From assembly GCF_023101765.2 (NCBI RefSeq), contig NC_064216.1, positions 11,597,545 through 11,661,544 on the forward strand: a stretch of DNA of 64,000 bases, read 5' to 3'. A program made the position numbers and the translations under genes. The DNA is from Spodoptera frugiperda (lineage: Eukaryota > Arthropoda > Insecta > Lepidoptera > Noctuidae). Positions 39,401-51,400 of this stretch are shown one piece after another. The notes beneath the pieces are model-generated. The model ran no database searches and was not told the DNA's origin. It saw nothing but the letters and a program-made list of their open reading frames with translations. The first letter of the stretch is position 1, and each line of letters begins with the position of its first letter.

Positions 39401-42400
39401 ACCACTACAAGACGCAAAATTTCGCGTAAGAGAGAAGGTAAATCACAGAGGGATCTTGCAGATATAATAACATTATTTAAAGAAACAGATCCAGAATTAG
39501 TACCCATATTTGTTGCGCGGGAACTACATAAACTACCACCTATAACGTTTGATCATCTGGATGCAAGCAAACTTCTAAAGGATATGTTGTTATTGCAAAA
39601 TGAGTTAAATATTATTAAGGAATCGTATGTGACCAACAAACAATTGGACGATTTCAAATTTCAAATTGAGCAGTCCAAATATCATACATCAGATTGTTCA
39701 ATAACTGATCTACCTCACAATACAGAAAAGCAAAACGCAACGGTGACGCCGTCGACGGCGGATTCCGAGAAATGCGATGATATTCCATCCCTTTCGTACG
39801 CGGAATGCATTAGTCAATCCGTCTCTCTCTCACCTACAACCTCGCGCGTGGAGGCCTCAACCGCGGGCACCGCGGTTTCGATGCGGGCACCGCGCAGGCG
39901 CGCGAGTCCTGAGCGCGCGGGCGCCGTGCGGGAGCGGTCTATGCCACAAGCGACAAGCGGGAGCGAGAAATTACAACCAAATAAAGAGGATAAGAATGAA
40001 TGGACAACGGTACAGAAAAAGAAGCCAAGGTACAAGTTTGCAGGAAGTAGAGGAAAAGCGGCTTCGTAAGTGGATAAAAATTTTAAAGCTGCGTAAATTA
40101 ATATTCAATTATTTATATCCCGTGTTAATAAAGAAGTTACCGATAGCTATATTATTGAATACATACGGTCGAAGACACAAACGACCGTAACAATAAAGAA
40201 AATTATAATGCAAAAGGAAAGAAATTATAATGCATTTAAAATCTTTGTACCACACCACAAACTCACAAAGTTTTTAGATGATAGCCTATGGCCAGAAGGT
40301 GTGTCGTTCAGGCGTTTTGTTTACTTTAATAAAACTAAGCATCGCGCTAAGCAAGGCGCTAACGATCTTTTGACTAGTGATGTGAAACATAACAATTAAT
40401 AATGGGTACACAAACAAATACTAATACTACTACTTCTTTATCTAAATTTGTCAGTTTTAACTGTAAATCGATAAAAAGATCGATTGATTGTGTTAGAAAA
40501 CTGTGTTGCTCGGCGGATATAGTAGCCCTACAGGAGACCTGGCTATTTCCCTATGACATACCGATATTGGGCACAATCGACCATGACTTTGCGTACACAG
40601 GCACATCAGCGGTGGATCTTTCAACCGGTGTTTTTAAAGGACGACCTTACGGCGGTGTGGCAATATTGTGGCGTAAAAGTGTGTTCAAAGAGGTATCTGT
40701 TATTGAGTGCAATAATCCGCGTATCAGTGCAATAAAAGTGTCTATAGGAGATCGTGCATTCCTTGTGTTTAGTATTTACATGCCGACAAATGGAATAGAC
40801 AATTTGGAGGAGTTTACGACATGTTTTGGCGAGGTATGTGCGATAGTTGACCATTACTCTATAGAATCTGTGTACTTACTAGGAGATTTTAATGCTCATC
40901 CGGGAGAACTGTTCGGTAACGAATTAATTAATTTATGTATGGATCAACAATGGTCCTGTGTGGATATAGATGTACTAGGAAGTGTAGCAAATAATTATAC
41001 ATTTATAAGCGAGGCTCACGGGTGTGTGAGGTGGCTCGATCACTGTGTTACTAGTCAATCTGCCAAACAAACTGTTAAGAATGTATATGTTAATTATGAT
41101 ATGTTTTGGTCAGATCATTTGCCCATAGTCATTGAGTGTGAGTTAAGTGCAATTATATGTAAAAATAACCATTGTAGTATTAATAGAATAAATAAAGCTG
41201 TATGGGGCTATAGAACTAAGGAGCAGATAAAAAGTTATACCAAATTGTGCAATAGTAAACTTAAATTAATAGATTTTCCTGTAGAGTTAAGGCAATGTAG
41301 TTGTGATATTTGTAACTGTAAGGAACATAGAATATATTTAGATAAACTATATAAGGATATAATAAGGGCAATAACAGACTCAGCTATTAACACTAGTAAT
41401 ACTCAGTCTCATAAGCGTAAGAAAAAACATGTGATAGGCTGGAATAAGCATGTATGTGAAGCTCACAGGGAAGCTAGGAGTAAATTTTTATACTGGGTTT
41501 CTCAAAATAGGCCACAATCTGGTACTGTATATGAGGAAATGTGTGAAAGTCGCAAATTCTTTAAAAAGAGATTAAAGTGGTGTTACAACAATAAAGAACA
41601 GTTAAAAATGGAAATAATTTCAGAATGTCGTGCCTCTAAAAACTTCACTGATTTTTGGAAAGCAACAAATAGTTTAAACCATAAGACTGGCCTTCCAGTG
41701 AGTGTGGGGGGTGCGAGTGATAGCAGAGATATAGCTGAACTCTTTAGAGAACATTTTACCACCAAGTCTCCTCTGGGACCGTGTTCTGCAGATCCTGGGT
41801 CTAGCGTGACCGGTGAATTGTATAACGTGTCTGCTAAACAAGTTCGTCAAATTGTGAGCAGCATGTCTAGGGGCAAGTCGCCGGGTCATGATGGACTCAG
41901 TATCGAGCATTTAAAATACGCTGGTGTTCATTTACCACGCGTGCTCGCGATGTTTTATACTTTATGTCTGAATCACTCGTACTTACCTCCAGATCTTATG
42001 AAAACAATCATAGTACCAATTGTTAAAAATAAAACTGGCGATTTGTCCGATAAGAACAACTACCGGCCGATTTCTTTGGCTACGATCGTAGCCAAGGTAT
42101 TGGACAGTGTGCTCGACTCAGAACTTGATAAACATCTTAATATTCATGACGCACAGTTCGGTTTTCGAGCAGGACTTTCCACTGAAAGCGCAATTCTGAG
42201 CCTGAAGCACACGGTTCAATATTACACGAAAAGAAATACACCTGTGTATGCATGCTTTCTTGACCTCTCCAAAGCATTCGACCTTGTATCGTATGACTTG
42301 TTATGGGAGAAACTCAAGAAAACTGGCGTGCCTACACAGGTGCAACGTATTTTTCATTTCTGGTACCGAAACCAGAATAATTATGTAAGATGGGCAAACA

Positions 42401-45400
42401 CCTTCTCAGACACGTACAGGTTGGAGTGCGGGGTGAGACAAGGTGGTTTGAGTTCTCCTAAGCTCTTCAACCTGTACGTTAACGAGCTTATAGTTGGGCT
42501 CAGCAGCACTCGAGTAGGATGCTGGATCGACAACGTATGTATGAACAACTTTAGTTACGCGGACGACATGGTGCTGCTGACCCCAACTGTAAATGCTATG
42601 AGACAGTTGCTCACAATATGTCAAACATATAGCCTTCAGCATGGTTTAAAATACAACGCTGACAAGAGTGTGTATATGGTTTTCAGGGCCCCTGGTAAGT
42701 GTAGATTAAATGTGCCCGCAATAAAGCTTAGTGGCATTGAACTCAAGCGGGTAGAAAAGTTTAAATATCTAGGACACTACGTTACTGAGGACCTTGAAGA
42801 CAACGTTGACATTGAGAGGGAACGGAGGGCACTGGCGGTTAGAAGCAATATGCTGGCCCGCAGGTTTGTGCGTTGTAGTGAACAAGTTAAAGTCACACTG
42901 TTTCGAGCCTACTGCCAGACTTTCTACACGTGCAACCTGTGGTTCAGGTATACGCAGAGGACGCTTAGTGCCCTGCGTGTCCAATATAACAACGGATTTA
43001 GGATGTTGTTGGGGCTGCCCCGATTTTGCAGTGCCTCCAGTATGTTTGCGGAAGCCAGGGTAGATGGCTTTCATGCCATAGTACGCAAACGCCTCGCGTC
43101 ATTACTGAGCAGAGTAAGGAGTAGCACTAACAGCATCCTAAGAGTGATTGCGGAAAAACAGGATGCAAATATCCTGCAAGCATTCTTACGTGCTCAAGTA
43201 TTGTAAACTTTTCAATGTAAAATTTCCCTAACCTTTGTAATTTGTGTTTTTGTCATTGTGTTTATAATTTTTGTATGGACATTTGTTCTGAAATAAATAT
43301 TTATTATTATTATTATTATGTTCAGTAGTGGACGTTTTGTGGCTGATATAATGATGAGCATAATCCGAGATTAGATCTTGTTTAAGGCAACTTTACTTAT
43401 ATAGGGTAATTACAAAAGATGATATACATTATACAGATTTTCTAATCCGAGAATCGATCATTTTTAAGGGGGAAGATCATCCAATAACTCTTTTCGCCAT
43501 GGGCGATGCGAAAGGAGTGTCAAGCTCTTGCTGACTAAAAACCACCCCGTTCCTACTTCTGCTTATAAAAAGATCTAAACAAAAGACTTACTGCATTGTC
43601 AGTCAAAATTTAGGTTAAAAACAACATAAAGTCAACATCTAGAAACATCTTCAAAATCCAGACAAATGCACGACTCTCTGTAAACGATGATGTGATTTCC
43701 CATGTCACTGGCTCCCTGCCTATACTCCTACTTTAACTTATTGAGCGTGATCCCTTACATAAATAAGTGGCTCAGTACAAAGGGCTGGCTTAGTTAACAA
43801 ATACCTGATGTTTTATTCACGTACGCCTAGTACAAGGTGGGGTAAGCAGTATTGATTGAATGTTCTTAGGGATATCCGATTGATTATGCAGATTAAGCGT
43901 TTTTTTTTTTACTAATAGTATGTTTTTTTTATAACATTTTTTGGCAACTTATTAATGTTATTAAATAGATTTACACTATATTTTCTTTAAATTGTGCAAT
44001 ATGTGTTTGTTTTTTCTTATAGTATTCGAAATCCAATATAATTTACATTAATTCATTAGCTACGAATTGTTTTTAAATCGTTACTAAAGGTGCAATTAAA
44101 GATACAAATATAAATACGTTTAAATAAGAACAGCACAAAAATCTGAAACAATGTAATCTTGTAAATATACGTAAACAATAATTTATGATAACAATTTTAC
44201 CCATCCCATAACAAAATAACGTAACCAATCTCGTTTAACTAAATCAGTCCTAACATTACAATACAATAAAAACGCCAAAAAAAAAAGAAACAAAACGTAG
44301 AACACATAATTTCGATTTTCAAATCTTATTTTCCATTCTTATGGCAAAGGCGATCACAGTATACGGCCTACCCCATCATTTTAATGGGGGAACGGGGCCC
44401 AAAGATTATCTGCCCGTGTTTGTCGCTACCCGAAACTAGCATTACGTATATTGCCTGAAGGAAACCGTATAAATAACGCGGTATTTACACCCCTGTCCTA
44501 TAATGAAGGGGATGCAGAACTGCTTTTGATGATAACGAGGAATCAACGATCGATTTGAAGCAAGTTTTCGCTTTGAAGTTTCTTGTAAAGTTCTGCTGTG
44601 TGTTTGGTGAAAGGAGATGAATATCTTTTAAGGTTAGTTTGATATATTCATTATTTTGTTATCAGCTTACTTACGTAACTGTTTGACGAGGAACTCGAAT
44701 AGTTTCAAGCCATGCTAGAGGCTCATATTCATGAGCAGCATTCCTAGTCGAGTTCCTCGTCAAACAGTTACGTGAGTAAGCCGATAACATAATAATTAAT
44801 TTAGTATGTCTTACGAAAGTTACAATAAAATTTTAGTTTAATATGTATAGTTATCGAAAATTTCTTAGTTATACAAACATGGAATTGTGCTCCGTATATA
44901 GCATTAGGTTCACCTCCCATTACATAGAGAGCCGTAACGAAAATGGGTGTTAAAATTAAAGTCAACATTTTAATCGTGATAAATTAAAATTGACCTTTTT
45001 TTCTTCATTAAAACAGAATTCACAATTCAAAATTTAAATCGAATAAACTCAATAAGAATTGAAGTCGCTCAATTACTATTGGCCCTAGAATAATAGCTAT
45101 AATTGCCATAAAAAAATAAAATACAAAGTATAATTGAATATGTAGATAGGGCGACCCTATCCCTAATGCCGATGTCTTCCAGACAACCTTCAATGGATCG
45201 GAGAAAATTGTTTTTATTGCCCTTATTCTTAGGACGCGTCGACACATACTAATATAGTGTACATCAAAATATTGTTACGTAATAAATAGGTATTAGTTGT
45301 AATAATAGTGTTTCAGATTATTGTTACTGCCTCGTTGGTCGAGTATTAATAACCTACTGGACTTTATTCGGTCATTCGAAATTTTCTCAGTGATAGCATG

Positions 45401-48400
45401 GATTCTGGAATTGTGTGCGGTATATGGCAATAGGCTCACCCCCTATTACGTGGGACTTATAACATAAATGGTGAAAAGTAGGTTCATGACGTGCCGAAAT
45501 GTGCACCTCTGATAAAAGGCATGAAGATAAAAAAACATATTATTATTAAGGGTTTATTACACGATCAGATCAAGACCAAGGTTATAGAGGCCAATAGGTA
45601 AGACAAAGTCAATAAATAAAACGATGTTATACTTAGTACATTTTGTGATAGCTGTAATTATAGTATGAGTTTGCTTTGGACGAGAGCGCTTTCGGCCCGA
45701 ACGCGCTCTTGTTTCGATTACTTTAAACGTAAAGCAAACTCGTACTAAGGGTACAGAGTGGTACAAATCTCATTTCCACAGCTTTAGCATGGCCAGGACT
45801 TCAAACATGTCATACTTGTATTGAAAGCATAAAATCATTTCCCGATGTTAAATGTAATTTAAAATTTATTGACGTCTTTCGCGCGAATATTTATGCATCG
45901 AAATGAAAGTAAGTTTATGGTATTGCCGCGATTTTATCGTTAAATTTATTTTGACGGCGCCCTTTCAAACGATTACGAGTGCTCATAAAAGTTAAAACAA
46001 AATTGTAATAAAATAGTTACACAGAGTACTAAACTACCACTTTCACATTTAGCACCTTGAACGAAACTTACTTTCCGACCACGTAGTACTATTCAAATCT
46101 CAGAAAAAAGAAAAAGCTCTCGGAAATTTAACGAAAGAAGAGTTCCGCGCATAAAATTTTATCTAAACGTCTACATTAAATCGAAGACATAATTTTAAAT
46201 GCCATTTAAAAACACACTGCCGACTTCCTTATTCATACGACGAGCTCCCTAGTAAAAGACCTACGTGACTAGACTACAAACTCCTTGTTAAACGCTAACC
46301 GACCCAATCGAAAATGCCGTAGCTCCATTTACTAAACGATTCAAACGCAAGACTCCTGAATTTAGCCGGCTATATTTTTTGAATTCAAACGCTTTTTGAA
46401 CTTGGAATTCCATTCGAATATTTTCTGGCGCGAACCAAATTTGACATTTCTTTTTTTTTAATGATCCTGCCACGTGTCGTTTTACGTGAGGAAGTTCTGT
46501 TAGTTTTATACGGATATAAAAGTTTTTCAACTGGGAAATCTTTTTGTTGTGGACTTTTTTATGGGCGTTATTTTTAATTTGACTTCAAGTTTATTGTTCT
46601 TTTAAGTGGATAAAAGGGTCGTTAATAAAAAGTTTTATTTCTTATGTTATAAGAATCATGGTACGGCATCGCTATAAAAATAATAGAGGAATTACAACGA
46701 CGGCCATAGCTAGGGATATAAAAACAAAAATGTACAAAAATATTCACGCGCATAGGTATTTGAAACGACAAAAGAAATGACATGGCAATACCAGATATAA
46801 AATGGGAGTACCGTTCAATTTCCACAAACACAAAGAGGAGGGCGAATCAAAATAATTCAAAGGCGATCTGTCGGATGCAGCTCCAGGCTCCAGCGACGTC
46901 GTTTGTGGTCCCACTCCTTTACCACGATGTACGGAACTGCGGAAGATACCCATTAAACCATACATCGTTTTATATTGGTACATTTCAGTTAAATAAATGG
47001 CAACTAAAAAAAAATATGAGTAATTGACAGATTCCACAGATTATGAATAAATACTATAGGTATCTAATAACCACAGTAAAACTCGACACTGGCAGAATAG
47101 TCGACAACTTTGTATTGCAGACTCGGTTGCTATCAAGAGAAAAAAAAAACAGTAAAAAGATACTCTACTAAGTTAAAGTTAATTTCATAAGACACAAAAT
47201 AATCAAAATACCTTAACAAAATGTTCATATCACAAGGAATTCCTAACAAAAAGAATAAGTTAAACAAATTGTCCCATCTAGCCATTCTTTTACCGAAATA
47301 CTGCTTGAATCTTGGTTGCAGGCATCCGTGAAATTCGCTAGCACCCGTCCATTGGCATCCACTGTCAAAATTAAATTCCTTCATGGCGTGGTTGAATACC
47401 ATCCTCTGAATTAACTTGACTAGATTAAGACGAATTTTGGTTAGATATTGTAGAAAAATCGGTTTAAAAAATAGGTTTACTTGTTTAGTAAATTGAGAAT
47501 CTTTTTTGCTGTTTCATAGTAGCAGAATCTTTACGAATTTAGCCATGTTTTTTATTGTCTGTTTAGGTATTCTGTACTAGCTGTGCCCGCGACTTCGTCC
47601 GCGTGGAATAGTTATTTTAGGCATTATATTTATTTTTGCAAACAACTTTCTCAGCTTCATAAATTATAGCTGTTACCCACAGTTAATTTGTGCATTGAAA
47701 ATTCGTGATAGCACTGGATTATGATTATAAAGAACAATCCACTGTTTTCCGAAAACCTGCGCCTATAGGTTGGGTAACCGCCACCCCGGTTTGTGTTTCT
47801 GAAATAAAATTCCTAGGGTACTTTATAGATGGGCTCGCTACATACGCGTTATAGCAATGGTAAGTCCCCTCTTTGAAGAGTGGCTTCAGAGGCGTCACGG
47901 CGTCCTCACCTACCGCCTGACGCAGGTACTTACCGGACACGGAAGTTTCGGTTGGTACCTGTTTCGAATTCGGCGGGAGGAAACACCCGGGCGTTTCGTC
48001 TGGGTGTCGTCATTGCGAGGACCGCCCGGATGATATGAATAGTTATTTTAGGCATTATATTTATTTTTGCAAACAACTTTCTCAGCTTGAGTGGAGCATA
48101 CAGTGGCGGTGTGCATTGCATGTGCTGAGCATCGCCATGTCCTTAGGGATGTGAATGGCGACGGTAACCTCTCACGTCCGGCTCTAGTTCAGGCCAAAGT
48201 GCGGAGCGAGGGGGAAAGGGACGCCGTCTCCCCCTTCTGCGAAGCTGTCATCCTAGCTAAGGAGGAGGCGGAGCGCGTGAGGGAACGATCCTCATCACGC
48301 CCCAACCGCCGCAGAAGACACTCCGGGCGTCGAGGATCGCGTGACGATCCCAGGCCACTGTAAGCGCGGGTGTGCGGACGGCGAGTAAGAGTAGCTCGTC

Positions 48401-51400
48401 GCCCGATCAAAACCAGACCCGTGCGTACCGTGCGTCGCGTTCTGTGCGCGCCTCAAAGAGCCAGGCCACTACAGATGGGACCCAATAGGGCTGATGCCCG
48501 ATCCGGTGCTGCAGACAACGTAAAAGATTACCGGGGCCCCGGCTCAAATCAGAACGGGGTGATTTTTACACGCCTTCTCGCTTCACCCAAAAAGAAAGAG
48601 TACTTTCTAGAACAAATGTTTTCTTTCATACATGGTGACGCAAGGTTATGAAATACTTAAGGACCATATTTTTATACCCTATCATATTTTTATGACAATA
48701 AATTGAAGAATTGGATTTTTTTGTTTGACAAATGTTTCAGCCGATATTATTGCGCTATACGTAGAATCTGGTTGTACTTTGTTAGACAGCCACAATAAAA
48801 TGTGGGCGTGTAGTAAACCGCTTTTTTGCCATTCTACGCTGTAAACAAACGCTTTCGATGGTCAATGATCAAAAAATGTTTTACTTCGTTAGTAAGACTA
48901 TAATTTTTTTGGGTATAGTTACACCAGGCTCCGCGTCGTTCGCAAACAATGCCTCTCCTCCTGGCGGCGTCGTGTTTCGCACATCATGCAGCGCGGGTGA
49001 ATTTTATATCGGAGTTATTTTAAAATTGTAATATCTTCTAAGATGTTTATTGAAGTTTAGTGATGTCAAAGACAATTTTGTTCACATTTAAATACTCTTA
49101 ATGAACAACACATTTATTTCGATAAAGATTAATATTTTTCGTTAATACAACTCTTAATAAATAATGCATTAATTTCGACCCAGTTTGATTACCATAAAAA
49201 CGATTCTAGTAAGTTAATCCTAAAAGATAGACATATACTGTCGCGGACTTTTTTAGATCATTTTAAGAGGAATAATTCTTTCATACATATAATTTTCGTA
49301 TCTTGAACCATTTTCGCAGCGCACGCAACGGAAGCCCTCTAAGAATTAATAATTTCCCCCGTTTTGTCCACATTTTCCTTTATTTCTTAGCTCCTAATAG
49401 TTATAGCGTGATGTTTTATAGCCTATAGCCTTCCTCGATAAATGGACTATCCAACACAAAAAGAATTATTCAAATCGGACCAGTAGTTCCGGAGATTAGC
49501 GCGTTCAAACAAACAAACAAACAATCAAACAATCAAACAAACTCTTCAGCTTTATAATATTAGTATAGATTCGTAAATACGTATTTCTTATACATATTTT
49601 AAGTTAATGGCTTTTTATAATACTGCTGTAGTATTCGTGTGTAGTTTCAAATTCCATCAAACATAAACATTTCGGCCCTCGTAATCATTCGGAGAGGTTG
49701 TAAATTTTATCTTTCACAAAATAAATCAAGTAGGTACATTCATAAAAGTTAATATTGCCCAGTAAAGGTAACGAAATACTTCCAGCGAAAAGCTTGAAGT
49801 CAGAATTAAAATCATCTTCGGTCAGACGTAACGTAATCTACTTTGACAAGAGAAGTTTTAAGCCTTAAATCCAGATTAAATTAAAAGTTTTCAACGAATA
49901 CATTAATATTTAAAAGGTAGGCCACTTTGTAAACGAACACGTGTTTTGTCTTTGTCTTATATTCAAATTAAGAACGGTTTTCTTTTTTCAAATATAGTCT
50001 GCAGTCGTGTCGTGTATATTCTTTTTTTCAAATATTATTATAGTCTACACTCGTGTCGTGTACTTTTTTCAAAAATGGCTGCCATTTCGTTGTACTTTCG
50101 TTGTAATAATTTATTTTATTTATACAGAAATTCGAGTGGAATAGTCAGCTAGACGGGATTAATTACTTACTTCTATAGAAACTCGAACTAATTCGTTTTC
50201 CAATTTAACAAGTAATAAACTTATTTGCTACGTTCGAGTAGAAAATTCATTTTCTGGTGTTAGTAACTAATCCTATTTAGGTCTCATATTTTAATGAGCA
50301 TTAACAAATTTAAATAATACACCGGTTTCTTTGGAGGTCTACTTTTCACCAATTATTTTGTGAAATAAATATGAATATCCTTGACATTTCAAATTTGTTA
50401 GATACATATTTTTATCACAAATTTTCCTCCTTATTACCTAACTAAAATGAAAACAGACAGCTTTATACCTATCTACGTTCAAAAAAATATCGCTAAAAAA
50501 ATATAGAAAGCAACACAATTTACTCTCCGCCGTCATCAATCTCAATTCATCATCTAGTTAATGAATCTTGATTACAACTTCGTTTTAATTACGTCATGCG
50601 GGTGACCACGACCACCCAAGTGCGACAACACTTACGTACTGTACATACATCCAATTCTAAAACCAATATAAACTGACCTTTGAATATGAGGAAAGATCAT
50701 ACAAAGCGAGTCCATGATAAACTGGTCAAATATAGCTCAAAGCAAAACGTGGAATCAATTAAAAAACTGACTAATTACTTTAACTTTGGATAATAAAAGG
50801 GAAAAAGATAAGGGAATGAAGCAATTACTTAAGTCGGTTATCTTTCTTTCTTTTTTCGATCGGGAGTTGGCCCTTCGGTCTCCGAATCTCCCCTGTGTGC
50901 GATTTGCGGTGATCAGCTTTAGAGGTTGTGGGGTGCGTTGTGTTTAATGGTTTGTGTTTTGTTGCGGATCGATAACGGCCATTGGTCAATGGGTTTAAGT
51001 TGCCATAATTTGTATGTGCTATGTAGAAGATTTTTGTGGTTTTCTGTGTCTTAAGTCGGTGCGAGTATGTGTTCTGGAGTAATTTGGATGACTATGTTTG
51101 AGCTCATTGATGTCTCTAGCTGAAGTTTTGTGTGTGAAAAGCCTGTTTTATGAAATGACGGATAAATAGGGGGAGTACGGAGCTTGTTTAGGAAAAGACG
51201 CATAAATAGGGAAGGGAGGGGAGTACGGGGTGTATTCAAGTGGTCCAAATAATTTTAGGCTATTTAGATTAAGGTATGCAGAATTCCATCCCTTTCATAT
51301 ACTTCAATATTACATCATATCGACTAGCTAAGTAGCTACGTACCTACATCCGAAAATTCATTCGGAGGGTTGTACGTAAGTGAAAATAATACTTAGAAAT

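Larger units (their letters stand above)
39100..43319 (+). mobile_element. Nearly full-length two-ORF non-LTR retrotransposon (CR1-like, perhaps Daphne/Rex1)
   Basis: 5' leader of uncertain start (about 39100), ORF1 39221-40399, ORF2 40402-43206, short 3' UTR with AATAAA and a (TTA)n tail at 43300-43319. It is in the same orientation as the host gene and sits in the 19.6 kb intron. A microsatellite tail in place of poly(A) and an APE-type endonuclease joined to RT fit the CR1/L2/RTE side of the LINE tree; the clade is my impression from the RT sequence. The tail abuts a fragment of another repeat (43320-43358). No target-site duplication could be paired because the 5' end is unclear. Confidence 0.9.
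47577..49570 (+). repeat. Composite lepidopteran-type repeat containing R1 fragment
   Basis: Starts CTAGCTGTGCCCGCGACTTC and ends after an AAACAAACAAACAA tract with CTTTATAATATTAGTATAGA, ends that I recognise from common insect repeats. In between lie an identical 52-bp direct repeat (47606-47657, 48037-48088), a GC-rich block with an open minus-strand frame (47725-48036) of unknown origin, and the R1 remnant. Family not identified with certainty. Confidence 0.5.

Noticed and set aside
39777..40190. 137-codon frame overlapping LINE ORF1
   Set aside because: Out of frame with ORF1 and open because of the GC-rich linker; it has no recognisable content, while the ORF1 continuation lies in the original frame.
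42769..43074. 101-codon minus-strand frame
   Set aside because: Antisense to the intact RT-bearing ORF2.
46744..47402. Two minus-strand frames of 97 and 89 codons
   Set aside because: No domain, no splice or promoter context, ordinary composition for the region; likely chance or old repeat.
48189..48651. Arg-rich frames on both strands over the R1 remnant
   Set aside because: GC-rich shadows of the R1 ORF2 C-terminal frame ending at 48363.
47577..49570. Reading this block as one Helitron
   Set aside because: The ends resemble common insect repeats, but I could not confirm a CTRR end with hairpin, and the interior is clearly composite.
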